Source: Salinimicrobium sp963709775
Lineage (GTDB): Bacteria; Bacteroidota; Bacteroidia; Flavobacteriales; Flavobacteriaceae
DNA: 64,000 bases
Reading direction: 5' to 3'
NCBI GenBank assembly: GCA_963709775.1
Contig: CAVPXS010000012.1
Coordinates: 1 to 64,000 of the forward strand
Of the stretch, positions 24,121 through 32,241 are shown piece after piece (the stretch's first letter is position 1; each line of letters begins with the position of its first letter). Below the pieces are notes generated by a model, which was given only the letters and a program-made list of their open reading frames with translations, made no database searches and was not told where the DNA came from. Position numbers and translations under genes: made by a program.

Positions 24121-25074
24121 ATGGCTTCAAAGATATTGATAATTGGTGCATGCGGACAAATAGGAACCGAACTTACTATGGCCCTTCGGGCAAAACGTGG
24201 CAATGAGAACGTCATCGCCTGCGATATTCGTGAGGGAAACAAAGAACTAATGGCTTCCGGCCCTTTTGAAATTGCCGATGCTACCAATTACCACCAGATC
24301 GAGGACCTGGTAATACAGTATGAAATCGATGAGGTGTATCTTATGGCAGCTATGCTTAGTGCAACGGCCGAGAAGTTTCCAATGAAGGGCTGGGCTTTGA
24401 ATATGGATTCCCTGTTCCACGTCCTTAACCTTGCAAAAGAGGGAAAAGTGAGCAAAGTTTTCTGGCCATCCAGTATTGCCGTTTTTGGACCCACCACTCC
24501 TAAGCATGACACGCCGCAAACTACTATTATGGAACCTTCAACCGTGTACGGTATAAGCAAGCAGGCAGGAGAGCGCTGGTGTGAATACTACCATAAGAAA
24601 TATGGTGTGGATGTGCGCAGTATCCGATATCCGGGACTTATAAGTTATAAGACACTTCCGGGTGGTGGTACAACAGATTATGCAGTGGAGATCTATCATG
24701 AAGCATTGAAAAATGGCAAATACACCTCTTTTCTAAAGGAGGATACCGAACTGCCTATGATGTTTATGGATGATGCTATAAGAGCTACCATATCCCTTAT
24801 GGATGCTCCTTCCGAAAAAGTGAAGATTCGTTCTTCTTATAATCTTTCCGCTTTAAATTTTACTCCAAAGACTCTTGCAGAGGCTATTCAGAAGCACATA
24901 CCAGAATTTGAGATCTCTTATGATCCAGATTTCCGGCAGGCTATAGCCGATTCCTGGCCGTCAAGTATAGATGATTCCAGAGCCAGGGAAGACTGGGGCT
25001 GGGGTCATGAATTTGACCTGGAGAAAATGACTTCAGAAATGCTGGAAGGCATCAAGGAAGTACATCACGTATAA
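24121..25074 (+). CDS. tdh: L-threonine 3-dehydrogenase, short-chain (epimerase-like) type
   Basis: 317 residues. NAD-binding GACGQIG near the start, acidic residue after the second strand (CDIREGN), and the catalytic triad as in extended SDRs (PSSIAVFGP for Ser, YGISK for Tyr-Lys). PGLISYKTLPGGGTTDYAVE is the signature of the non-zinc threonine dehydrogenases known from Flavobacterium and Cupriavidus. It oxidises L-threonine to 2-amino-3-ketobutyrate, which KBL would split to glycine and acetyl-CoA; KBL is not in the window. It is followed by a strong hairpin. Confidence 0.9.
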   Translation: MASKILIIGACGQIGTELTMALRAKRGNENVIACDIREGNKELMASGPFEIADATNYHQIEDLVIQYEIDEVYLMAAMLSATAEKFPMKGWALNMDSLFHVLNLAKEGKVSKVFWPSSIAVFGPTTPKHDTPQTTIMEPSTVYGISKQAGERWCEYYHKKYGVDVRSIRYPGLISYKTLPGGGTTDYAVEIYHEALKNGKYTSFLKEDTELPMMFMDDAIRATISLMDAPSEKVKIRSSYNLSALNFTPKTLAEAIQKHIPEFEISYDPDFRQAIADSWPSSIDDSRAREDWGWGHEFDLEKMTSEMLEGIKEVHHV

Positions 25075-25080
25075 AACAAA

Positions 25081-25110
25081 AAAAGTCCTGCACAGCGTGC
25101 AGGACTTTTT
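25081..25110. terminator. Bidirectional terminator between tdh and the cold-shock gene
   Basis: A perfect 13-bp stem AAAAGTCCTGCAC/GTGCAGGACTTTT with a 4-nt loop; A-run on one side and T-run on the other serve both convergent genes. Confidence 0.9.
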
Positions 25111-25132
25111 GATTGAGTAAAAACTAATATGA

Positions 25133-25327
25133 TTAGTTGATCACGCGCACTCTTGTTGCGGTCAATCCTTTTCTTCCTTCTTCTTCCTCGTACTCAACTT
25201 TGTCTCCTTCATTAAGAGATTCTCCATTAAGTCCGGTAACGTGAACAAAGATGTCTCTTCCTGTGTCGTCGTTCGTGATGAATCCGTAACCTTTTGATTC
25301 ATTGAAAAATTTAACTGTACCTTCCAT
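25133..25327 (-). CDS. Cold-shock domain protein (CspA family)
   Basis: 64 residues, one full cold-shock domain. RNP1 KGYGFIT and RNP2 DIFVHVT bind single-stranded RNA/DNA. It ends GLTATRVRVIN. These proteins melt mRNA secondary structure and may be induced by cold or be constitutive. The leader is A/T-rich; no specific regulatory element could be identified by eye. Confidence 0.95.
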   Translation of the reverse strand: MEGTVKFFNESKGYGFITNDDTGRDIFVHVTGLNGESLNEGDKVEYEEEEGRKGLTATRVRVIN

Positions 25328-25430
25328 TTTAAAAAAAAATAATAATTAATAAAGTACAAACATAATCTAATAATTGAAACAGGGGGTAATCAAATTGTTA
25401 TTTATTTCTAAAAATTTTAAAATGTGGCAG

Positions 25431-25682
25431 TTACCTCTCTTTTCTGTCTTTCATCTTTTTCAAATTTTCATCGGAAAGAGTGTAGTCTTTTAGTTTTTTC
25501 CCCCTCCAGCGGAGTACCAAAAACATGGGCAAAAGGATAAATACACTGGCAAGTACTGTGAGGCCAATGATCCTGTCTCCTAAAGCCTGGTCATTCTCCA
25601 CTTGCATTATATAAAATCCAACAAGGAAGGAGATTCCAATTAAAACGGCTGCAATTTGGGTAAGTATTCCTAAAGTTTTCAT
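25431..25682 (-). CDS. Small two-helix membrane protein coupled to the ClC gene
   Basis: 83 residues with two hydrophobic helices (ILTQIAAVLIGISFLVGFYI and GLTVLASVFILLPMFLVL) and a highly charged C-terminus (KDYTLSDENLKKMKDRKER). Its ATG overlaps the ClC stop (ATGA, 25679-25682), so it is translationally coupled and possibly an accessory to the channel. Function is unknown. Confidence 0.7.
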   Translation of the reverse strand: MKTLGILTQIAAVLIGISFLVGFYIMQVENDQALGDRIIGLTVLASVFILLPMFLVLRWRGKKLKDYTLSDENLKKMKDRKER

Positions 25683-27472
25683 ACAGTTACTTCTATTAAT
25701 TTCTTCCTGTAAGCAGTAAGAAGTTTTGATTTGGATACAAATCCAAGATACTTATTCTTTCTAACTACAGGAAGGTTCCAGGCATCACTTTCCTGAAATT
25801 TTTTCATTATTGTTTTTGGGCTGTCTTTTTCCTCATCAATGGTATCGGGCGCTGTTTGCATGAGCTCCTCTATTTTTACACTGTCGTAAAGCTTTTTATC
25901 AAACATGATTGGCCTTATGTCATCCAGAAGTAGAATTCCCATAAAGTTATTATCATCATCTACTACAGGAAAAATATTACGGGAGGATTTTACAACTCCC
26001 TCCTTTACAATTTCCCCAAGGGTCATTCCGGTTTTTAAAGGAACAAAATTTCTCTCAATGACCTGATGAATATTCATAAGCGTAAGAACAGCCTGATCCT
26101 TATTATGAGTGATCAATTCTCCACGCAAAGCCAGCTCCATGGTATATACCGAATGTGGGAGGAATCTGGTAGTGATAATAAAAGAAATGGCTGCAGTGAT
26201 CATAAGTGGTACAAAGAGTTCGTATCCATGAGTAAGTTCTGCAATAAGAAAGATCGCGGTTAGAGGGGCCTGTAATACCCCGGCCATTAAACCTGCCATT
26301 CCCACGAGTGTAAAATTACTTACCGAAAGTGGGGTCTTCAGGAAATTTAGGTGGTTTAAAAACAAAGCAAAACAGTGTCCCATCGTACTTCCCATGAACA
26401 ACACAGGAGCAAATATTCCTCCAATTCCGCCGGCATTGAACGTTAAGGAGGTGGCGACAATTTTAAAGATGACAAGTCCCGCCAAAAGAACAATTATTAC
26501 CCAGAAATTATCGAGATATTCATTGAATAAACTGCTTCCCAAAGCCTCAAGATAATCCTCCTGCAGCAAATTGTTTATTACGTTATAGCCTTCTCCATAG
26601 AGAGGGGGAATAAAAAAAAGGAGAACTCCCAGGGCCGATCCTCCAATAAGTAGCCGGTGAAATGGAGACTCTATTCTTTTGAATAGCTTGTTGATCCAGA
26701 AATAGGTTTTGGTGAAATAAATAGAACAAAGCCCTGCGAGAACACCTAAGAGGATAAAGTAAGGAACATCGGCAATCTCAAAACTGTCTTTTAGACTGAA
26801 TGGCAGAATAATATCTGAACCAAAGAAAAAATAGGAGGTAAGGATGGCAGAAACCGATGCCAACAACAACGGTAACAACGAGGCCAGGGTGAGGTCAAGA
26901 CTAAATACTTCGATCGCAAAAATAATTGCTGCAATAGGAGCTTTAAAAATACTTGACATGGCCCCGGCTGCCGCACAACCTATTAACAAGGTTCGCGTTG
27001 CCTGGTTCATATTGAAAACCCGCGAAATATTAGACCCGAGGGAGGCGCCTGTTGCCACGGTAGGTCCTTCCAGTCCCACAGATCCACCAAAACCTACCGT
27101 TATAGGTGCCGTGATCAATGAAGCGTACATTTGTACAGGCCTCATTAGACCTTTTTTCTTGGAAATAGCATAAAGGGTGGATGGAATACCGTGCCCAATG
27201 GGATGTCTAATTCCATATCTCACAATAAGTATGGTAATGGCAAGGCCTACAATTGGGAATATGAAGTAAAATGCATGGTGATAATTTACAATTAATTCCC
27301 CCTCAAGCAAACGCTGTATAAAGTGTGTTAAGTTCTTAATTAACACAGCAGCAAGGCCCGAGGTAAAACCTATGAGCGCCGCCAGTATCATCACGAACTG
27401 CTGCAAAGAAAGATTTTTGGTTCTCCAAATCAAAAATCTTTTGAATAAGGGATTCCTGCTTTTTGCGTTCAT
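25679..27472 (-). CDS. ClC-family chloride channel/transporter with C-terminal CBS pair
   Basis: About 597 residues from the ATG at 27470-27472 (MNAKSRNPLFKR). The channel part has GGSVGLEGP (ion-filter motif GxEGP), GIGGIFAPV (second filter motif GxFxP) and about ten membrane helices. The last ~120 residues are two CBS domains (NIFPVVDDDNNFMGILLLDD, LPVVRKNKYLGFVSKS) that may sense adenine nucleotides. Whether it is a channel or a Cl-/H+ antiporter depends on the gating glutamate, which is present in the EGP motif. It is cotranscribed with the 83-residue protein downstream. Confidence 0.92.
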   Translation of the reverse strand: MNAKSRNPLFKRFLIWRTKNLSLQQFVMILAALIGFTSGLAAVLIKNLTHFIQRLLEGELIVNYHHAFYFIFPIVGLAITILIVRYGIRHPIGHGIPSTLYAISKKKGLMRPVQMYASLITAPITVGFGGSVGLEGPTVATGASLGSNISRVFNMNQATRTLLIGCAAAGAMSSIFKAPIAAIIFAIEVFSLDLTLASLLPLLLASVSAILTSYFFFGSDIILPFSLKDSFEIADVPYFILLGVLAGLCSIYFTKTYFWINKLFKRIESPFHRLLIGGSALGVLLFFIPPLYGEGYNVINNLLQEDYLEALGSSLFNEYLDNFWVIIVLLAGLVIFKIVATSLTFNAGGIGGIFAPVLFMGSTMGHCFALFLNHLNFLKTPLSVSNFTLVGMAGLMAGVLQAPLTAIFLIAELTHGYELFVPLMITAAISFIITTRFLPHSVYTMELALRGELITHNKDQAVLTLMNIHQVIERNFVPLKTGMTLGEIVKEGVVKSSRNIFPVVDDDNNFMGILLLDDIRPIMFDKKLYDSVKIEELMQTAPDTIDEEKDSPKTIMKKFQESDAWNLPVVRKNKYLGFVSKSKLLTAYRKKLIEVTV

Positions 27473-27530
27473 ATTAAAAGTGCCGAAAATCACCTGCCGG
27501 GGCAGGAGGTATGTTCAGGTATATTGAAGG

Positions 27531-29279
27531 TTAATTTGTAACCTTCAAATTTAGCTCTTTAAGCTGTTCCTCATTAATCCGTGCGGGAGCATCGATCATT
27601 ACATCTCTTCCGGAGTTGTTTTTTGGGAATGCGATGTAGTCTCTAATGGTCTCCTGTCCGCCGAGGATAGCAACAAGCCTGTCAAATCCAAAAGCTATTC
27701 CTCCATGCGGAGGGGCTCCATATTGAAAAGCATCCATTAAGAACCCGAACTGGGCCTTAGCTTCTTCGGGAGTGAATCCCAAATGATCGAACATCATTGC
27801 CTGCGTACTCTTGTCGTGGATCCTGATTGATCCTCCTCCAATTTCGTTTCCGTTCAACACCAGGTCATAAGCGTTGGCACGAACATTACCCGGGTCTGTG
27901 TCCAAAAGTTTAATGTCTTCCGGCTTTGGAGAGGTGAAGGGGTGGTGCATGGCATGGTAACGACCGGTCTCTTCATCCCACTCTAAAAGGGGAAAATCTA
28001 CTACCCATAGTGGCGCAAATTCATCGGCTTTTCGCAGGCCGAGCTCGTTACCCAGGTGCATACGAAGGGCGCTTAATTGTGTTCTTGTCTTATTGGCATC
28101 ACCTGCCATTACCAGGATAAGATCTCCGGCTTTGGCACCTGTTCTTTCAGCCCATGATTTAAGATCTTCTTCAGAATAGAATTTATCTACCGAAGATTTA
28201 AGGGTTCCGTCCTCATTGTACTTTGCCCAAACGAGTCCGTTGGCCCCAATTTGGGGACGTTTTACCCAGTCAATAAGTTTATCTATCTCTTTTCTTGTAT
28301 AAGATGCAGCCCCGGGAACAGCAATTCCTACTACCAGTTCCTGCTGGTCAAATACATTGAAACCTTTGTTTTTTGCCAGGTCATTCAATTCCCCGAACTC
28401 CATTCCAAAGCGAATGTCCGGTTTATCATTTCCGTATTTCTTCATGGCCTCATCGTAGGTCATACGAGGAAATTCGGTCACATCTACGCCTTTTACGGCC
28501 TTGATGAGGTGACGGGTGAAATCTTCAAAAGTATTAAGAATGTCTTCCTGTTCCACAAATGCCATTTCACAGTCTATCTGCGTAAATTCCGGCTGCCGGT
28601 CGGCGCGCAGGTCTTCATCCCTAAAACATTTTACGATCTGGAAATACTTATCCATTCCACCAACCATAAGCAGCTGCTTAAAGGTTTGGGGGGATTGAGG
28701 TAAGGCATAGAATTGTCCTTCGTTCATTCGGCTGGGTACTACGAAATCACGTGCACCTTCGGGTGTGGATTTGATCAGGACGGGAGTTTCCACCTCGATA
28801 AATCCCTTTTCTGAAAGGAATTTGCGCACCTCCATAGCCACTTTACTGCGGAAGATCAATTTGTTCTTCACAGGATTGCGGCGAATATCAAGGTAACGGT
28901 ATTTCATGCGCAGGTCTTCCCCACCATCGGTTTCATCTTCAATGGTAAAAGGCGGAAGTTGTGCCGAGTTAAGTATCTTTAATTCTGAAACCAGGATCTC
29001 CACATCCCCGGTTGGCATGTTTGGATTTTTTGAAACCCGCTCGATCACTTCTCCCGAAACCTGGATAACAAATTCCCGGCCCAGCTGGGAAGCCATTTTT
29101 ATCATTTCCTTGGAAGTACGCTCTTCGTCAAAGATAAGTTGCGTAAGTCCATAGCGGTCGCGAAGATCAACCCATACCATGAAGCCTTTGTCCCTTATCT
29201 TTTGCACCCATCCGGAAAGTGTTACTTTTTTTCCTTTGTCTTCTAATCTTAATTCCCCGCAGGTATGGCTTCTGTACAT
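27531..29279 (-). CDS. aspS: Aspartyl-tRNA synthetase
   Basis: 582 residues, the full bacterial-type length. N-terminal OB-fold anticodon-binding domain (VTLSGWVQKIRDKGFMVWVD), class II motifs (motif 2 FRDEDLRADRQPEFTQID; motif 3 GIAFGFDRLVAILGG) and the bacterial GAD insertion in between. It charges tRNA-Asp. The start ATG at 29277-29279 gives the standard MYRSHTCGEL opening. Confidence 0.98.
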   Translation of the reverse strand: MYRSHTCGELRLEDKGKKVTLSGWVQKIRDKGFMVWVDLRDRYGLTQLIFDEERTSKEMIKMASQLGREFVIQVSGEVIERVSKNPNMPTGDVEILVSELKILNSAQLPPFTIEDETDGGEDLRMKYRYLDIRRNPVKNKLIFRSKVAMEVRKFLSEKGFIEVETPVLIKSTPEGARDFVVPSRMNEGQFYALPQSPQTFKQLLMVGGMDKYFQIVKCFRDEDLRADRQPEFTQIDCEMAFVEQEDILNTFEDFTRHLIKAVKGVDVTEFPRMTYDEAMKKYGNDKPDIRFGMEFGELNDLAKNKGFNVFDQQELVVGIAVPGAASYTRKEIDKLIDWVKRPQIGANGLVWAKYNEDGTLKSSVDKFYSEEDLKSWAERTGAKAGDLILVMAGDANKTRTQLSALRMHLGNELGLRKADEFAPLWVVDFPLLEWDEETGRYHAMHHPFTSPKPEDIKLLDTDPGNVRANAYDLVLNGNEIGGGSIRIHDKSTQAMMFDHLGFTPEEAKAQFGFLMDAFQYGAPPHGGIAFGFDRLVAILGGQETIRDYIAFPKNNSGRDVMIDAPARINEEQLKELNLKVTN

Positions 29280-29380
29280 AAAATTGATCTTTTTTGAAGC
29301 AGCAAAAATAAGAAGTTAACTGATGGGATTGCGTGAGGATTAGAAAAGTTATTGTTAAAAGTGAATGGAAAATAGAATGG

Positions 29381-29411
29381 GGTGTCAAAAATGACATTTT
29401 TGGGAGGTATT
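29381..29411. repeat. Palindromic intergenic repeat, second module
   Basis: GGTGTCAAAAATGACATTTTT followed by GGGAGGTATT: the CAAAAATGNCATTTTTG palindrome plus the GGGAGGT flank seen also at 7561-7585. Confidence 0.7.
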
Positions 29412-29562
29412 GCGGAAAAAATTTGGCCACGAATTCACGAATGATCTCTTTGTTGAGTCTTTGGCTATTAGCTGTTGGCCATTGGCGCCTCAAAAATAAT
29501 TACAGATGATTAGAATTTTTTCCCGCTGATTTCGCTGATCTTGGGAGATTTTTTAGGATGCT

Positions 29563-30008
29563 GGCGCGGATTTGTAATCCGTGCCGCGGAATCTAATTAA
29601 CCAATCTTTCGTCCCGACGGGACTCCAATTCGAGGTGGAAATTGATCTTCTACCGATCTGCTGTCCCTACGGGACAGGTCCAGATTTTATATTCTGTGCT
29701 CTCAATTTTTTGCCTTCGTGAGCTTTGTATAAGATATTTCCGTTTTCTGCATCTGTTGGCGCGGATTTGTAATCCGTGCCGTGTAAAACATCTACAGCCA
29801 TCTAAGGGTTTACCCATATGTTGTCCCTACGGGACATTTGATCCGCGGGTGATTCTTGTGCTACCTATATGTTGTCCCTACGGGACAGAAGCAGAATTTC
29901 AATTTGGTACGAATTCTCTGGGAGGGGAGACCTGCCAAAGTTCCAAGCGAGGGAGATTCAGGTAGGAATTATATTCTGGTCATCCGATATTGAAAACTTT
30001 GGCAGGTC
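29563..30008. repeat. REP-like repeat cluster in an 830-bp spacer
   Basis: The gap 29280-30107 has no believable gene. It holds two copies of GCGCGGATTTGTAATCCGTG (from 29565 and 29760), each an imperfect palindrome. It also has three copies of the perfect palindrome TGTCCCTACGGGACA (29662-29676, 29822-29836, 29873-29887), a variant GTCCCGACGGGAC (29611-29623), and a 14-bp inverted repeat GACCTGCCAAAGTT (29929-29942 and 29995-30008). Clusters like this are the usual product of RAYT-type REP mobility. The conceptual ORFs through it are repeat translations. Confidence 0.75.
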
Positions 30009-30050
30009 TGGTCACTTATTGGAATTTGTTGCTTGGAATTTGGTGCTTAT

Positions 30051-30082
30051 AAAAAAAGCTGCACATTTCTGTACAGCCTTTT
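30051..30082 (-). terminator. Rho-independent terminator of the proA-proB operon
   Basis: Minus-strand stem AAGGCTGTACA/TGTGCAGCTT (one mismatch, 4-nt loop) followed by a T7 run; 25 nt past the proB stop. Confidence 0.8.
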
Positions 30083-30107
30083 AAATATAAATCATTCAAA
30101 TTAAGTC

Positions 30108-30929
30108 TTAATGACCAATCTTCGTGAAATGTACTTTATCATTAATGGTATTGAGGATGAAATTATCATCGAGTCCATTTACGATCCAGGTTTCAATTTT
30201 CGCTTTTTGCGTAATCGCAGCAGCCGAAACTTTGGAACTCATTCCGCCGGTACCATGACTGGATTTGGTTTCACTCATTACCTCTTTCTTCAACTCTTCA
30301 AGGTCATTGACCTTTCGAATCGTTTCAGGAGTTTTGGCTTCTATAGTACCTTTTTTGTATACACCATGAGTATTCGTGGCGATCATAAAAAGGTCTACAT
30401 TCAGTAAAGCTGCGGTTTGCGCCGCCAGGTTATCATTGTCACCAAATTTGATCGCATCTGTAGAAGAAGTATCATTCTCATTAATAATAGGAATGTAATC
30501 ATTCTCTACCAGTACGTTCACAGTGTTAATGATATTCTGTCTTGACTCTTCATTGCTGAAGTCGTTTGGAGATAGCAAACATTGCCCAATCAACAACCCA
30601 AGTTCCCGGAAGCTTTCCTGGAATATTCGCATAAGGTGTGGCTGGCCAATAGAGGCAAGGGCCTGCTTTACATCAATATTTTCCCCACTGCGCTCAAGGT
30701 TCACAAACTGTTTGGCCACAGCCACAGCTCCCGAACTAATGATCACGAATTCATAATCATCTTTAAGAGTCGCAATTTGTCGACCTATATCTTCGATCTT
30801 ACCTCTTGAGATATAGTCAGTTTCTTTAGTTAGGGTATTAGAACCTAATTTTAAGAGAATCCTTTTTTTCTTCTTTGGAGTTTCCATTTCTATATTATTC
30901 TGTTCTAAAATTTTATCTAGTTTGTCCAT
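30108..30929 (-). CDS. proB: Glutamate 5-kinase
   Basis: 273 residues: only the amino-acid-kinase domain, without the PUA domain found in the E. coli enzyme. Motifs: KLGSNTLTKE (P-loop-like), VIISSGAVAVA, IINENDTSSTDAIKFGDNDN (substrate/metal) and TGGMSSKVSAAAI. It phosphorylates glutamate as the first step of proline synthesis. It overlaps the end of proA by 17 nt, so the two are translationally coupled. An internal start at METPKKKK would also be possible. Confidence 0.93.
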   Translation of the reverse strand: MDKLDKILEQNNIEMETPKKKKRILLKLGSNTLTKETDYISRGKIEDIGRQIATLKDDYEFVIISSGAVAVAKQFVNLERSGENIDVKQALASIGQPHLMRIFQESFRELGLLIGQCLLSPNDFSNEESRQNIINTVNVLVENDYIPIINENDTSSTDAIKFGDNDNLAAQTAALLNVDLFMIATNTHGVYKKGTIEAKTPETIRKVNDLEELKKEVMSETKSSHGTGGMSSKVSAAAITQKAKIETWIVNGLDDNFILNTINDKVHFTKIGH

Positions 30930-32109
30930 TTCCGTGTATATACCATTTATTGGTTACTAAATGCTGTAGACCAATGGGTCCACGCTGGTGCAATTTATCT
31001 GTACTAATGGCAAGCTCTCCACCAAGTCCTAATTGCCCGCCATCTGTAAATCGGGTTGAAGCATTGTGATATACAGCCGCATTATCCACATTTTCCATGA
31101 AGTTTTGTGCTGTTTTATCATCACGTGAAATAATTGAAGCCGAATGACCTCCTGAATATTTGTTGATCTTAGCAATCGCTTCGGTTGTGGAATCTACTTC
31201 CCCGATAAGCGCCTTGTAATCCAGAAATTCTTCATACCACTCATCTTCACTCTGGATTGGCCTGCTCCCCTCGATATTTTCAAGGGATTTGTCGGCAATG
31301 ATCTCTACATTATTGTCTGCAAGGGATTTTTGAAGTTGTTTCAAAAATTCTTCTTTATTCGGAAGTGCAGAATCTATAAGAACCTTGTCTACTGCATTAC
31401 AGGCAGAGATCTTCCCGGTTTTCCCGTTAAGGATCACATCAAGGGCGATATCTGTATCTGCATTCTTTTCTACAAAGACAAAATTGTTTCCGCGGCCACT
31501 TACGATTACCTGTGCCGAAGAATTTTCTTTTACAAATTTAATTAAGCGCTCCCCGCCTCTTGGAACTACAAGATCCACCTGTTGATCTGGGTTTGCAAGA
31601 AATTCCTGAGTTTGTTTCCTGTCAAACTGAAGGTATTCCACCCAGTTTGTAGAAATATTGTTGTCCTCAAGAGCTTTATGCCAAAGCTTTACAATCTCCA
31701 GATTTGAATTAAGAGACTCTTTTCCACCTTTTAGAAGGATCTTATTACCCGATTTAAAGGCAATCCCTGCGGCTTCAACGGTTACATCGGGACGGGATTC
31801 ATATATGATCATTACTGTCCCAAAAGATGCAGTTCTATTATAGACCTGCATACCGTTATCGTGCTTAAAGCTGAATCTTTCCACTCCCACAGGATCTTCC
31901 TGGGAAGCTAAATGTTTTAATGAGTGAACCATTCCTTCAATTTTGGAATCATCCACTTTTAGTCGGTCTTCCATGGCCAGATCATCACCCGAATAGCTAT
32001 CGAGGTCGATCTTATTTGCTTTTAAAATATTATCTTTTTCCTTTTCCACAAGATTTGCCATTGAGACCAATACTTTGTTTCGTTCATCAATGGTTAACTG
32101 AGTGTTCAT
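30913..32109 (-). CDS. proA: Gamma-glutamyl phosphate reductase
   Basis: About 398 residues from the ATG at 32107-32109 (MNTQLTIDER); the longest frame starts 20 codons earlier but those residues look spurious. It has the aldehyde-dehydrogenase-like NADPH fold with AGIAFKSGNKILLKGGKES, the catalytic cysteine in GKISACNAVDKVLI and QLGLGGELAIST near the end. It reduces glutamyl 5-phosphate to the semialdehyde. The order proA then proB is inverted relative to E. coli. Confidence 0.94.
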   Translation of the reverse strand: MNTQLTIDERNKVLVSMANLVEKEKDNILKANKIDLDSYSGDDLAMEDRLKVDDSKIEGMVHSLKHLASQEDPVGVERFSFKHDNGMQVYNRTASFGTVMIIYESRPDVTVEAAGIAFKSGNKILLKGGKESLNSNLEIVKLWHKALEDNNISTNWVEYLQFDRKQTQEFLANPDQQVDLVVPRGGERLIKFVKENSSAQVIVSGRGNNFVFVEKNADTDIALDVILNGKTGKISACNAVDKVLIDSALPNKEEFLKQLQKSLADNNVEIIADKSLENIEGSRPIQSEDEWYEEFLDYKALIGEVDSTTEAIAKINKYSGGHSASIISRDDKTAQNFMENVDNAAVYHNASTRFTDGGQLGLGGELAISTDKLHQRGPIGLQHLVTNKWYIHGNGQTR

Positions 32110-32180
32110 TCGTTGAATTTTAGTTAATATTAAACTTTCCTGCCCTGTATAGTCCAAACACTTTGCCATAGTGCGGAATT

Positions 32181-32217
32181 AAAAAGAAAACCTCCGGATA
32201 ATTCCGAAGGTTTCTTA
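32181..32217 (-). terminator. Rho-independent terminator of the efflux operon
   Basis: Minus-strand stem GAAACCTTCGGAAT/ATCCGGAGGTTTTC (imperfect) followed by a T-run. It separates the RND permease gene from proA. A palindrome-repeat copy (AAAAATGCCATTTTAGG, 32230-32246) overlaps the RND stop. Confidence 0.75.
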
Positions 32218-32241
32218 ATAATAGGTGTTAAAAATGCCATT

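Noticed and set aside
29563..30008. CRISPR array in the repeat-rich spacer
   Set aside because: Repeats are palindromic, unevenly spaced and of mixed type, with no constant-length spacers and no cas genes.
29642..30084. Two ORFs within the aspS-proB spacer
   Set aside because: They read through the repeated palindromes (LPICCPYGT repeated) and reflect repeats, not proteins.
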